DNA of 64,000 nucleotides from Ophiocordyceps camponoti-saundersi (nom. inval.) (lineage: Eukaryota; Ascomycota; Sordariomycetes; Hypocreales; Ophiocordycipitaceae), in NCBI GenBank assembly GCA_003339415.1, contig PDHQ01000070.1:62001-126000 (forward strand). The letters are read 5' to 3'. A model generated the notes under the pieces. The model had not been told where the DNA came from and made no database searches. It worked only from the letters and a program-made list of their open reading frames with translations. This document shows, one piece after another, positions 26,856-36,561 of this stretch. Within the stretch, counting starts at the first letter, position 1; every line of letters starts with the position of its first letter. The position numbers and the translations under genes were made by a program.

Positions 26856-26990
26856 GGGGAGGAAGAATAGAAAGTTAAAAAGATTATCTCGGCTAGATAG
26901 AAGAAAGTAAGCAGAGGTAGAAAATAGAAAGTCTTCGTTAAATAGAAAAGTTATTAAAACCTAATATAGGAACCTCTAATAAAACTTAAG
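26856..26990 (+). pseudogene. Decayed integrase chromodomain of family B
   Basis: The plus frame reads GEEExKVKKIISARxKKV, then RGRKxKVFVKxKSY and EPL, where x is TAG in place of TGG (W). This matches the chromodomain pattern WxVEKILxxR...VKWKGY...TWEPL. It sits directly after the integrase carboxyl end, as in chromoviruses. Known chromodomains of this type bind methylated histone H3 and direct insertion into heterochromatin; a RIP-mutated repeat block is such a target. The protein itself can no longer be made. Confidence 0.85.
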
Positions 26991-27119
26991 GGCATTATTA
27001 CTTTTAATTACTTTAAAGCTTTATATAAACTAGCTATATATAATAATAAGTAAGTTATTAGAAAATATATAATAAAATAGCTAGTAACGGGATTATATTA
27101 AAAAGCGTACTAACGGGCG

Positions 27120-28778
27120 CGGAAAATATACCCCCCCCCCCTTATAATATTTAATAGCGCTACTTTTTTATAAATAATAACTCCCCGGCTAGGTAACGGT
27201 AGCAGCGTGATAGCGTTAAAATTATTAGTTTAGTAGCAGCGGCGATAAGTATAGTAGCGGCGGTAATAATAGCGTTACGCTCTAAAATAATAACCCTTTC
27301 CTCTAATATTAAAATATTAGCTAACCCCCTAAAGCTTAAAAGCTTATAAGGAGGGGTAATATTAAAAATAGCGTTAATATACTCCCTAAAAAAGGAAATT
27401 AGCTTTCTATATTCGGTATTATAAAATTAAGGAAACTAACTATATAATAAGGGGAGTATTACTATATATAAGCTTAAGCTTAGCTAATATCGTTAAGGCT
27501 TAAATAATAATAATTAATATCCGAAGAATATTATCCGCTTTTATTATTACCTTAAGCGGCGGCTTAGTTTTAATAATAATATACTATATTATATAAGCTA
27601 AAACTAAAAGCTAAAAGGTAAGCGTATAAGTTTAGTATAAAAGTATATATTCCGTATAAAATATATAAGGTTTTTACTTCCCCGTACGCTTTAGCGTTAT
27701 AGCTTAATTATAATATTTATAACCTTATTTTATATAACGAAAATATAGAGGCTCCTAAAAGGCCCCTTTATTATAACTATTTTTATTTTTATCCTTATCC
27801 TTATTATTATCTTTTTCGTTAATAAGGTTAGCGGTAAAGGCGGGAGGAGGAGAGGGAGCGGGGGCGAGGGCGGGGGCGGGAATCTTAGCTTAAGATTTCT
27901 TCTATAAGGTAAGCTACGAAAAACCTAATATTAGTAAACGCTTATTATAGATAAATCGCCCTCCTAAACGCGGGATAAGGACTTACCGTAATAAAAGGAG
28001 GAGAAGGAGAAGGGGAGAGCTAGTAAGAGGCTTTAAGCTAAGAGCTTCTCCGTATAGTAACTTAAGAAATACCTAATAATATTAGTAATATATTTCTCTA
28101 TAATAAGTAAATCGCCTTTTTAGATATAGAATTAATAAGTTTTATATAGTAAGCTATTAAGTAAGAAAAGGAAAAGACTTATATTAGGAGATAGAGGAGG
28201 AGGAGAAGTAGAAGAAAAAGAAAGAGGAGGAGGAGGAGGCTTAAAGTAATAATAACCCCCCTAAGTTAGCTTACGGCTATAACGCTCTTCGAACTAAGTA
28301 TTAAAAGCCGGGAAATCCTCCTTTAAACTAAGGCCCTTATTATTACCTATAATATTATCGTTACTATCGTTATCGCTATTATTATCGCTATTATTATTAT
28401 TATTATTAGTAATAATATTAATAATAGCGGTAGTAGTAAAATTAATAATAGAGGAGGCGGCAGCGGCGAGGTTTTAGAGATAACTATTATATTTACTAAG
28501 CTAAGATATCCTTATAAGTAGGAAAATATTAGTATAGTTAAACCCGTAAAATAGGTAGCGGATTCTCTTACTAATAATAATAATAATAGTAATATTAATA
28601 ATAATAACGATAAGGCTATAGAAGAAAAAAGGGAAGGAATAAAGGATTTAATAGGCAGGTATTATAAAAGCTATAGAAAAGTAAGGCGGACTAAGTAACT
28701 TAGCGGAAAATTTTTTACCTAACTTTACTATATATTATATAATAGATCCCGCGCTTATAAGTAAGGGGAGGGACCTTA
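27120..28778. other. Extra 1.65-kb non-pol segment between chromodomain and 3' LTR of family B
   Basis: The segment starts with a C-run (27131-27142) and contains GC-rich purine stretches (27835-27895) and trinucleotide-rich stretches near 28,380-28,420 and 28,570-28,610. On the minus strand one frame from about 28,740 to 27,850 has roughly one stop per 25 codons and encodes N-, P- and S-rich runs (for example NNNNNNSDNNSDNDSNDN). On the plus strand one frame also gives N-runs followed by KREGIKDLIGRYYKSYRKV. I cannot decide which strand, if either, once encoded a protein. Confidence 0.45.
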
Positions 28779-29078
28779 TATTAAGGTTTAGCCTTTATAT
28801 TATATTTAGGTTATTAACTTAAATATTAAACTTATAAATTAGCCTTATAATTAAATAATAAGGCTACCGCTATCTAGCTTAGAGGCTTATAGCGGAAGAA
28901 TTAGAAGGAACGGAATAGAAAGGATAGTTAAATAAGGAGGTAATTAGGCTTTAAAGGAAAGAGCGGTATATATAGCTATTTAGCACGCTAGAGTGCGGCT
29001 TCCTTAGAAGCTTATTATACGTAATTATTATTATATATAGCTTAGTAAATAAGCACCTCTTTAACTAGTCCCTTAATA
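28779..29078 (+). repeat. 3' LTR of family B element
   Basis: 300 bp, equal in length to the 5' LTR, with the same TATTAAGG...CCTTAATA ends. It is followed by the TTAAG duplication. Confidence 0.95.
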
Positions 29079-30337
29079 TTAAGTAATTATTTATCTATTA
29101 GTAATTAATATAAAAGCGCTAAGCTATTAAGTATAGCTTTAGCGCGAAGAAAATAAAGGCGGCGTAAGGACTAATATTTAGCTTAATAAACCTAATCTTA
29201 AATAGGTAGTTAATAGTTTCCTTTTTTAGTAGTAAGTATTTTATAAGTATTTTATAGGAAAGGGGTTTTACTAAGTTTAGGGGCTTCTTAAGTTTTAGAA
29301 TAATATTATAGCTAAGTTAAGAACTAGCTAAAATATAAGCTTCCTTTTTACTAAAAAATTCTTTAAGATATATAAAGGCTAAAAAAATTATATTATATAT
29401 ATAAGCGATATACTTAAGTTTTTCTTCTTAAGGGAATAAGATTTTTTATTTTATATATATATAGCTAGCTAAGCTTAACTTTATAATTATAGTTAAGTTA
29501 AGATTATTTTCTAATTTTATAGGGGTTATAAGTATTAATAAGGTTATTATTTTTTACTATATTTAGTAAGGGTCTTATTATACTTAATAAATAAGTTATT
29601 TTCTTAAAGCTTCCTTATCTATATTATTAGTTTCTAAGTTATCTTAAGTTAAGGTTTAAGCTTACTTTTTTTTCTTTACGGGCTAAACGAAGTTATTTTT
29701 CTTCCGCGAATATTAGAAAATCCGGTACTTACGCTTATCCTAACGGAGAAAGTAGTTCCGGCGCTTAGCGTTCGCTTAGATAGCTAGATCTAAATTTTTA
29801 AAAAAAAGGGGCTTTTTTAATAATAGGATTAAGGGCGAGTATTTAGCGAGGGCGGGTAAGTTATCTAGCTAAACTAGTTTCTAGGCCGCGTAGTTAAGTA
29901 ATAGTTTTTTTTCGGCTATCTAAAATAAACCGATAAAAAGGTCCTAAGTATAGTTAGTTACTTAATAGATTTTCTAAGGAAAATACTATCCGTTAATTAC
30001 TAAAATAATAATTAAGTACTTATAAACTATACTAGCTTAGTAGCTTTAGAAATCTATAAGGGGGACGGGATAGATAAGGATAAGTTTAATACTAAGTTAC
30101 TTTATTATTTATTTCGCGAAATAGTAACTAACTAGAAGACGGGTATTTACTTTAGTATTATATAAGGTAAAAGTATAAAAAGTAATATTATTAACTTAGA
30201 CTTAACTATTAATAGTAAATAACTCTTTTATTTTCCGTCCTATACGCGATATTTTCGGGAATATTAAGGAGCTTTATAATAGTCTTATTCTTTTCCTAAA
30301 TTAGAGTTATCTAATCGAATAAAATTAAGTAAAGGTA

Positions 30338-30957
30338 TTTTAGCGGCGGTAAAAGATATACCTTAAAGAAAAATAACGCTAAACTAGGATAGTAAGTTAT
30401 TAGGGGCTTATATAAGTTACGATTAAATAGTCCTTTAAGTCCTTTTAGTTTTTAGATATTTTAACGCTTTAGAATTATTAAGGGAGATAATAATAGGATA
30501 AGGGGCTATCGCTAGGTATATAGTATAGTTTAGTTTCCTCGAAAAGAGGAAGGAATTAAGTAAGAATTAGCCCTTAAGCTTATCTTTATAGCTTTTATAA
30601 AAGTCGTATATCGCAAATTAAATCGTAGAGAGGACTTATAATAAAAACTCTACTAAATAAAATTATAACTTTATTTTAAACCTTATACTTTTATTCTCTA
30701 AATTATTAATTTAAATACTTATTTTAAAGTCTTTAACTATTAATTAAATAGTCCCCGAGTTCTTCTCCCTTACTACTCTTATCTTTATATAAAAAATCGA
30801 CTTCCTATTATTTTCCCTATAAAGAATTATATCTAGCACCTCCTCCTATAGCTAGAGATCCCCCCTTATATTAGTTAAAAACTCTAGTTACCTAAGAAGT
30901 TACGCCCCTTAGGTATCTGCTACGCTCGCTTAGGGTGTCCTTCTTCCCCCGCTAAAG
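30338..30957. mobile_element. 620-bp TA-flanked inverted-repeat element (MITE-like) inside A3
   Basis: Copies A1 and A2 are continuous at this point, while A3 carries 620 extra bases. The insertion begins TTTTAGCGGCGGTAAAAG and its other end, read in reverse complement, begins CTTTAGCGGGGGAAGAAG, so it has imperfect terminal inverted repeats. It is flanked by TA on both sides (30336-30337 and 30958-30959), the target of Tc1/mariner-type transposases. It is too short for a transposase and is presumably non-autonomous. It keeps a few CA/TG dinucleotides (near 30,615, 30,838 and 30,935). Confidence 0.85.
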
Positions 30958-32195
30958 TATCTAAACTTTAAAAACTCTCCTTATCTTTTATTAGTTAAGG
31001 TAATTTTTAGCTATATAGCTTTTCTTATTATAGGTAAAGTAAATGCTATTTTCCTAATAGATTTTTTTTTTATTCTTACTTAGGGGCTAGCCTTTTTAAG
31101 TTATAGTTATAGTTTTTTTTTATATAGTTAAAGTAATCTTATTAACTTATTAAGATTTCTAAATAATTTTATAATAAGTAAACTCCTTCTTTTTATAAAA
31201 TATAGTATTTTTTATATATTTATAAAACTCCTTATATATTATATATAAGTTTTTAGCTTTTATAAGAAAGCTTATATTAAGGTTAGCGGGTAAATAATCT
31301 TAAAATATATATTTAATATAAGTTAGGGGGACTTAAGTTTTAGCTACGAGGTAGTTAAACTCTATAAGGAACTCCTAAATTTCTTATTAGCTATTTAAGA
31401 AATAGTTTAGTTTACGAAGCTAATTTATAACTTTAGCGAACTTATTTAGGTTTTTATAAGTAAACTTTAAATATTATATTATCTTAGCTAGTTTAGAAAA
31501 AAAATATTTTTTTAAATTATATTAAGTTTTTAAAAATTAGCGAGCTTTTCTTTTTAAGGTATAAAATAAAATATTTATCCTATTTTACTTATCGCGGAAA
31601 GTTATCTTATTAAATCTTATCTTATTTTTTAAGTTTATAAAGAAAATATTAAAGTTTTCTTTTTTTCTTAAAAACTTACCTATCTCTTTATAGTAAATTT
31701 TCGTAAAATTAAAATAAGAGGGGTTTAGCTATCTTACTAAGGTAACTAGCGTAAAGATATCCTAAGTAGCTTTCCTAGTTAAGATAAATACTTTTTTACT
31801 AATCTTAAATATTATTAATATTTCTTAATAAGTCCTTTTTATATCTAAATTTTAATCTTTCTAAGTTAATTAATTTTAAAATTTCGTAATTTATACTTAT
31901 AATTACGTTATCTTTATACGCTACTTTTATAATATAATTATATTAGCTATATTTTAAAAAAAGGTAGCTATAGTTATAATTTAGTTTTTTTAGAACCCTA
32001 TTTTATTATAAAGTTAAGCGTTTTCGAGGCGAGTCTCCTTAATCGCTTAAGAGTTTAGTTAAAGGCTTTAGATATATATCTTAAGGCTAGTTATAGTTTA
32101 ATTATATATAAGGTCTTTTCCGTCCTTTACGGGGAATATAAGAGTAAAATATATACTTTTTAATCGCTTACTAGTAAAAAGGGAGCTTAGAATAG

Positions 32196-32543
32196 TATTA
32201 TAGCTTATAAGTTTATTAAGTAAATAATAATATTAATATTATAAATAAAGATTCTAAGCTAAGGAGAGAAGAGAGAAAAAAAGGAAAAACTCTTATAGGC
32301 GGAATCTTAGTAGAATAGATAAGGGTATATATTAGTAAAAATAGGAAAGGGTATAGAAATCTGCCTAGAAATCTTAGTAATTTCTAAGTAAGTAAACGGT
32401 TATATTTCCTAGTAATTTCCCTAAAGTCTTTCCGGGTAGTTTTATAATAAGGATTTCTAGGGTTATATAAGGTTTTATCGGAAATCTTCGGAAATTACTA
32501 TAAAAGATATAAGGAAATCTAGGAGGAAACTTAGCGCGTAATA
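32196..32543 (-). repeat. Right LTR of A3 (5' LTR in coding sense)
   Basis: 348 bp, equal in length to the left LTR. It starts TATTATAG, ends GCGCGTAATA and is followed by the AATAT duplication. Confidence 0.95.
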
Positions 32544-33751
32544 AATATTATTATTATCGCTCTAAGCCCCCTCCTATTTACCCTCTTCTTAGCTAGCCCC
32601 TAATCTTATATTTAAGGGCGACGAAAGGCCGCCGGGGCTAGGTGCCTAGCTTATTATTAAATTAGCGATAGCCTTACCTTAGCTAATAGTAATACCGCCG
32701 GCGTTAGCAGAGGGGGCGGTAGTAGTATTAACGGGCCTTATAGCGGTAAGCGGAGGGGGGGGGGTTTAGGGAATAACTTTATTATCGCCTTAAAATTAGC
32801 TAAGTTTATCGTAAAAGTTAAGGGGGGGGGGGCGTTATTAATAGCGGCGTTATTAGATAAGGGAGAGGTATTATAAGGGGGGTTAGCTACTAAAATATCC
32901 TATTATCCTTAGCCTCTTTCTTAGCTTTAAAGCTAAGGAAGATAATTATCGCTAATAGCTATAAGTATAAGGCCCTAATTATAAAGTATTATTAATAAAA
33001 AAAGTAATTTAGATATATATTAATTAATTAATTAGTTAGTAAAGTAATAATATTAATAATCTTAATATTAGTAATAATATTAAAAAAAAGGAAAAAAAGG
33101 GGGTTTTTAGTTAGTAGCTAGCTAAGATATAGAAGATATAAGCTTAAGAACCTAATCCCTAATAAATTATATAATATTTAGCTTTTTTAAAAAAGAGGGA
33201 TATATCGTAATAAGATATAGCGCTAAGTATAATATTAATCTAAATAAAAAATTATAATAAGTATTATAATATATACTTAAACTTATCGCTTTTTTTTATA
33301 AATAACTATTACTTATAATAGTTTATTATTATAGCTATTAAATTCCTTAATAGATAAGCTTTCGAATATTTCTATTAGCTTCTCTATATCTTTTTTTTAC
33401 GTAAAGTAATAGTTAATTAAAAATCGTAATTTTACTAAATATCTAATAATAATATTAAATTAAAGGGGCGATAGCGGTAAAAACTTTAATATTTTATAAT
33501 TTTATATTTAGAAAGCTATAATAAATAAAAATAATACTATTTAACTCGTTTTCTTCCGCTTTATCTAAAAATATAGTTTTTATTTAAATTAATTATAATT
33601 TATTATTATAATAAGATAATTAAGATAGAATCTTACTTTATTATTATTTTTAGCTTTATTTAGCCTCGCCTCGCTAGCTAATATTATAAATTATAGCCTT
33701 ACGCTATATAGCACTAGCTTCTAGAATAGGAGAAATAAAGGTCTTATAATA

Positions 33752-33813
33752 ACCTCTAGCTACTTCTATTCCTTAGGAAATATAATATAGCTATAAGTTC
33801 CTCTTTATACCCC
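33752..33813. repeat. First copy of a 62-bp direct repeat
   Basis: It aligns without gaps to 33901-33962. Shared words include TAGGAAATA and TATAGCTATA. The start-to-start distance is 149 bp. Confidence 0.6.
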
Positions 33814-33900
33814 CTCTTAGTAGCCCTTATATCTATATAAAATATTAAATTACCTAGCCGCTTAGATTATTAGTAGCCTTATTTATTAGGTCCTAGGACG

Positions 33901-33962
33901 ACCTATAGATACCTCTCTTCCCTAGGAAATACCGTATAGCTATAGGTTCTTTCCTATATCCC
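33901..33962. repeat. Second copy of the 62-bp direct repeat, ending at the RIP boundary
   Basis: Partner of 33752-33813. Its last base coincides with the last AT-rich base before CA/TG-containing sequence resumes. Confidence 0.6.
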
Positions 33963-34656
33963 TGAGACCTCCGCCGGGCCGGTTACGATTAGCTGCAATA
34001 AGCTTGAAGGCGCCCTCCCTTAGCCCCCCCCCCCCCCCCCCCTCTCCCTTAGCAGACAAACATTCACGTAGATAGGTGTATCTACGAGCCCTTGGCTTCG
34101 TCCGCTTCGCCCGCTGGCGAATCACGGGTAGGCCTTGCTAGGACCCTTTGCCCCACCCACACGCCCACCAGCTCCACCGAGGATGTACCTCTAACAAGTA
34201 CAATAATAAATTTGACTTGCCCACGCCTCCATCAGCCACAAGCTCACCTCATCATCGCCTGTCCCCTGACGGAAGTTAGCCATCTCCAACATTATATTGA
34301 CAAACCGTCTACCGGAGCGAGCGAATCATAAGAGACTGTCACCTCAAATCGACAGAGTCTGCTCGAGACTGACTCTTCCATCTCTTCTCTCCTTCCCCTT
34401 CCCCCCCTTTCTCCTCTCCCCCGGATTGACCGTCCGTCCCATCTCCGCCTCTTCCGACCCGCTCTCCTCCGCCCTCTCCGTCTGTGTCGCCTCCTGTCGG
34501 GCTTCTCGACTCCCATCTTGAATTCTTTTGTCAAACCCGGTCCGTGGGAGGCGTTGATTCCCTCTCTCCTTTGTCAAAGGCCGCGAAACTTCGCCTCTTC
34601 GCGGAACGCCTTTTTCCCACTCTAGGCCGAGAAAAAAAAACAAACAGTATAAAAGA
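33963..34656 (+). promoter_or_regulatory. Upstream region of the syntaxin gene
   Basis: 694 bp of unmutated sequence between the RIP block and the syntaxin start codon. It contains a run of 19 C (34024-34042) and a long pyrimidine-rich tract (about 34,375-34,450), common in fungal promoters and 5' leaders. No clear TATA box. No coding sequence is supported here. Confidence 0.5.
34024..34042. repeat. C19 homopolymer near the RIP boundary
   Basis: Nineteen consecutive C, 61 bp inside the unmutated compartment. Confidence 0.9.
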
Positions 34657-35636
34657 ATGTCGACCGGCGGAGGATACGGCTACGGCTACGGGGCCAACAA
34701 CCCCTACGCCGAAGACCAGTACGAAATGACAGACTACGGCCACCCAGATAAGCCGTTGACGCACACGACGACCGTGCTAAGTCAACAGGCCTTCCTCGAA
34801 CGCGTCCAGTCCCTACGCGACGACATCAGACAATTGACTGCGGAAGTCGACCACATAGGCCAGCTGCATCATCGCTGTCTTTCCAGCGCAGACGGCCTGG
34901 CGAAATCTGAGCTAGAAGAGGCCGTCATCCAGACCCAGATTCGGAATACGGCCGTCAAGGATGGTATCAAGGGACTGGAGCGTGACCTCGGTCGCACGAC
35001 TGATACGTCCCGCGCCACCAAGAAGACGCAACTTCAGTCTCTCAAGACCTTCTTCCGTACTGAGCTTGATAAATACCAAGCCATCGAGCGCGATTATCGA
35101 AATCGCTATCGGGACCAGATCGCCCGTCAATATCGTATCGTCAATCCAGAAGCCGACGAAGAAGAAGTCCGTCAGGCCGCCGAAGCCGATTGGGGCAATG
35201 AGGGTGTCTTCCAGACTGCTGTAGGTCCCTCATCTTTCCCGTCTCCCTTTCATCCCCTCTCTGAACCCCGTCATAGCTTCGCACCAACCGCACCGGCCAC
35301 GCAACTTCACTCCTCGGCAATGTCCGAGCCCGCCACAACGAACTTCAGCGCATCGAACAGACTCTCACCGAAATCGCCATCCTCTACGACGAGCTCGCCA
35401 CCCTCGTCGAGCAACAAGATCCCATCATCCAATCAGCCGAGGAAAATGCCCAGCAGACCGTCGACAATATGGAGAAGGGCAACGAGCAAGTATCAAAAGC
35501 CAACGAACATGCCCGTCGCCGCCGCAAACTCAAGTGGTGGTGTCTCCTCATCGTCGTGCTCATCCTGATTGCCATTGGCCTCGGCGTCGGTCTCGGCATC
35601 TGCTTCGGTACCGGCGTTAACCGCTGCTCCAAGTAG
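34657..35636 (+). CDS. SSO1: Plasma-membrane t-SNARE, syntaxin (Sso1/Sso2-type)
   Basis: Two exons, 34657-35220 and 35277-35636, separated by a 56-bp intron (GTAGGT...CATAG), give 307 residues. The unspliced frame runs on past the intron but loses the SNARE motif, so splicing is required. Order: Gly/Tyr-rich amino end (1-25), Habc helical domain (about 40-160), Qa-SNARE motif (about 205-267, from RIEQTLTEIAILYDELATLV with the zero-layer glutamine in EQQ), basic linker HARRRRK, and one carboxyl-terminal membrane anchor (about 275-299). Sso proteins pair with Sec9 and Snc v-SNAREs for exocytosis at the hyphal plasma membrane. It is the first gene after the RIP block and is convergent with TOM70. 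Family assignment is firm; the exact paralogue is inferred. Confidence 0.95.
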
Positions 35637-36561
35637 AGGCTAGTCAAAAGACTCTTTCCATCCCTCTGGAATGTCGTGGGGGAAGGTGAAGGGCAAGCTG
35701 CATTCATTTTCCCTGTTCTCTTCACCATGAGCACCTCATCCCGTCATCAGCTTCTCTTCATACCACATACATACACTCACCCACCTGCACCTATCTCACG
35801 TACAAACCCCGCATACATTCTCTCAATCACCCTTCATCATTTACGAGACCCTTACTTGTACATATCCTTTTTAATGTTGGCCATTCCGTGCCAGGCGGAA
35901 GTCGTCAAGACTACACCCACGCGAGAGAAACAAGGGTGTTTTTCTCAAGCGAGGTTCAGTGAGAGAAAACGAATATCCGTTTCAAGCCGTGGATGCGAGG
36001 GCGTCTTTCAAGGCCTGTATCTACTTCTACAATATTGACACCCATTTGTGTCACCATTTTTGATGATGTGGTAACTGCAAGGTGAATTGCGTATTCATTC
36101 ATCTCGGGGCAACTCGCCTCATCCTGCAAACAATCTCCTCCACAGTCGCAACGACAGGGCGTAGGAACAAGTCATCCTTCTTTGAGGACAGGCAGGATAA
36201 CTCGACGGATGATGAGAGGGGAAGAGATACCTACCAAGGAAGAGGTTGAAAGATGCGTGTTTACAAGGCTTCTTGATCCATTTTTCGATGTGCCGTATCC
36301 CGCGTCCGTTGACTCTCCCGAACTCACGGGCCTCACGTCTCCCACTCTCTTGCTCTCTCTCTTTCTCTCTCTCTCTCATTCTCTCGCTTAATTCGAACCC
36401 GGATCCGCTCTGCCCCGGCTCAGCCGACGTCACACTAAGATTGCGGACTCTGCCGCCCGACCAAGGACTGTACAAGGCCCAAAGCCACGTAAACCAGGAA
36501 AGCAAGGCCGCTAGCCTTTACCACGCGCGCAAGGAGAAGAGTCGAAAACGCTGCTCTGCTC
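35637..36561. other. Convergent intergenic region between syntaxin and TOM70
   Basis: 925 bp holding the 3' ends of two convergent genes. It contains a CT-rich simple tract (about 36,345-36,390). Short open frames on both strands have no recognisable domain. No tRNA or other RNA gene seen. Confidence 0.6.

Larger units (their letters stand above)
21458..29078 (+). mobile_element. Family B chromovirus (Ty3/gypsy with chromodomain), nested in A3, RIP-inactivated
   Basis: A 7,621-bp element with 300-bp LTRs is flanked by the duplication TTAAG (21453-21457 and 29079-29083). Coding sense is plus, opposite to its host A3. In order I can read: gag-like sequence (about 21.9-23.1 kb); reverse transcriptase (about 24.0-24.7 kb) with PSSSPVSALVLFVRKLKGGL and the decayed YIDD box AYINNIIIYFN near 24,460; RNase H (about 24.72-25.26 kb) with AFFSVKINIAKRNY and ITNYKNLEYF near 24,990-25,140; the integrase carboxyl end (VRPKKKLN, VINPSFIKL, near 26.65-26.73 kb); and a chromodomain (26,856-26,990). 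Stops are only TAA/TAG at former Q and W codons. A purine tract AAGGGGAGGGA (28763-28773) precedes the right LTR. Confidence 0.95.
18330..32543 (-). mobile_element. Family A Ty3/gypsy retrotransposon, copy A3, interrupted by two later insertions
   Basis: LTRs of 348 bp (18330-18677 and 32196-32543) are flanked by a perfect duplication AATAT (18325-18329 and 32544-32548). Removing the family B insertion with its duplication (7,626 bp) and the inverted-repeat element with its TA (622 bp) leaves a 5,270-bp interior, against 5,291 bp in A2. The interior is therefore complete and colinear. A polypurine stretch GGGGG (minus strand) abuts the left LTR. The decayed YADD box lies at 21178-21189 and RNase H at about 20,470-20,850. 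The family B insertion splits the reverse transcriptase. The shorter LTR marks a different subfamily from A1 and A2. Confidence 0.95.
32549..33962. other. RIP-mutated flank ending at the euchromatin boundary
   Basis: No gene or recognisable transposon domain. It includes GC-rich but CA/TG-poor pockets (about 32,600-32,850, with runs of G at 32,755-32,763 and 32,822-32,831). A 62-bp segment occurs twice near the end (33752-33813 and 33901-33962). From 33,963 the sequence abruptly regains CA and TG. Confidence 0.7.

Noticed and set aside
1..33962. Subtelomere or centromere core
   Set aside because: No telomeric repeats and no satellite array. Nested retrotransposons alone do not show chromosomal position.
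34657..35568. A 303-residue unspliced syntaxin
   Set aside because: The last 115 residues are a Ser/Pro-rich out-of-frame reading. Splicing 35221-35276 restores the SNARE motif and membrane anchor.
36380..36470. Possible tRNA (GGGTTCGAATT B-box-like word on the minus strand)
   Set aside because: No T-stem pairing, no acceptor stem and no suitably placed A box.
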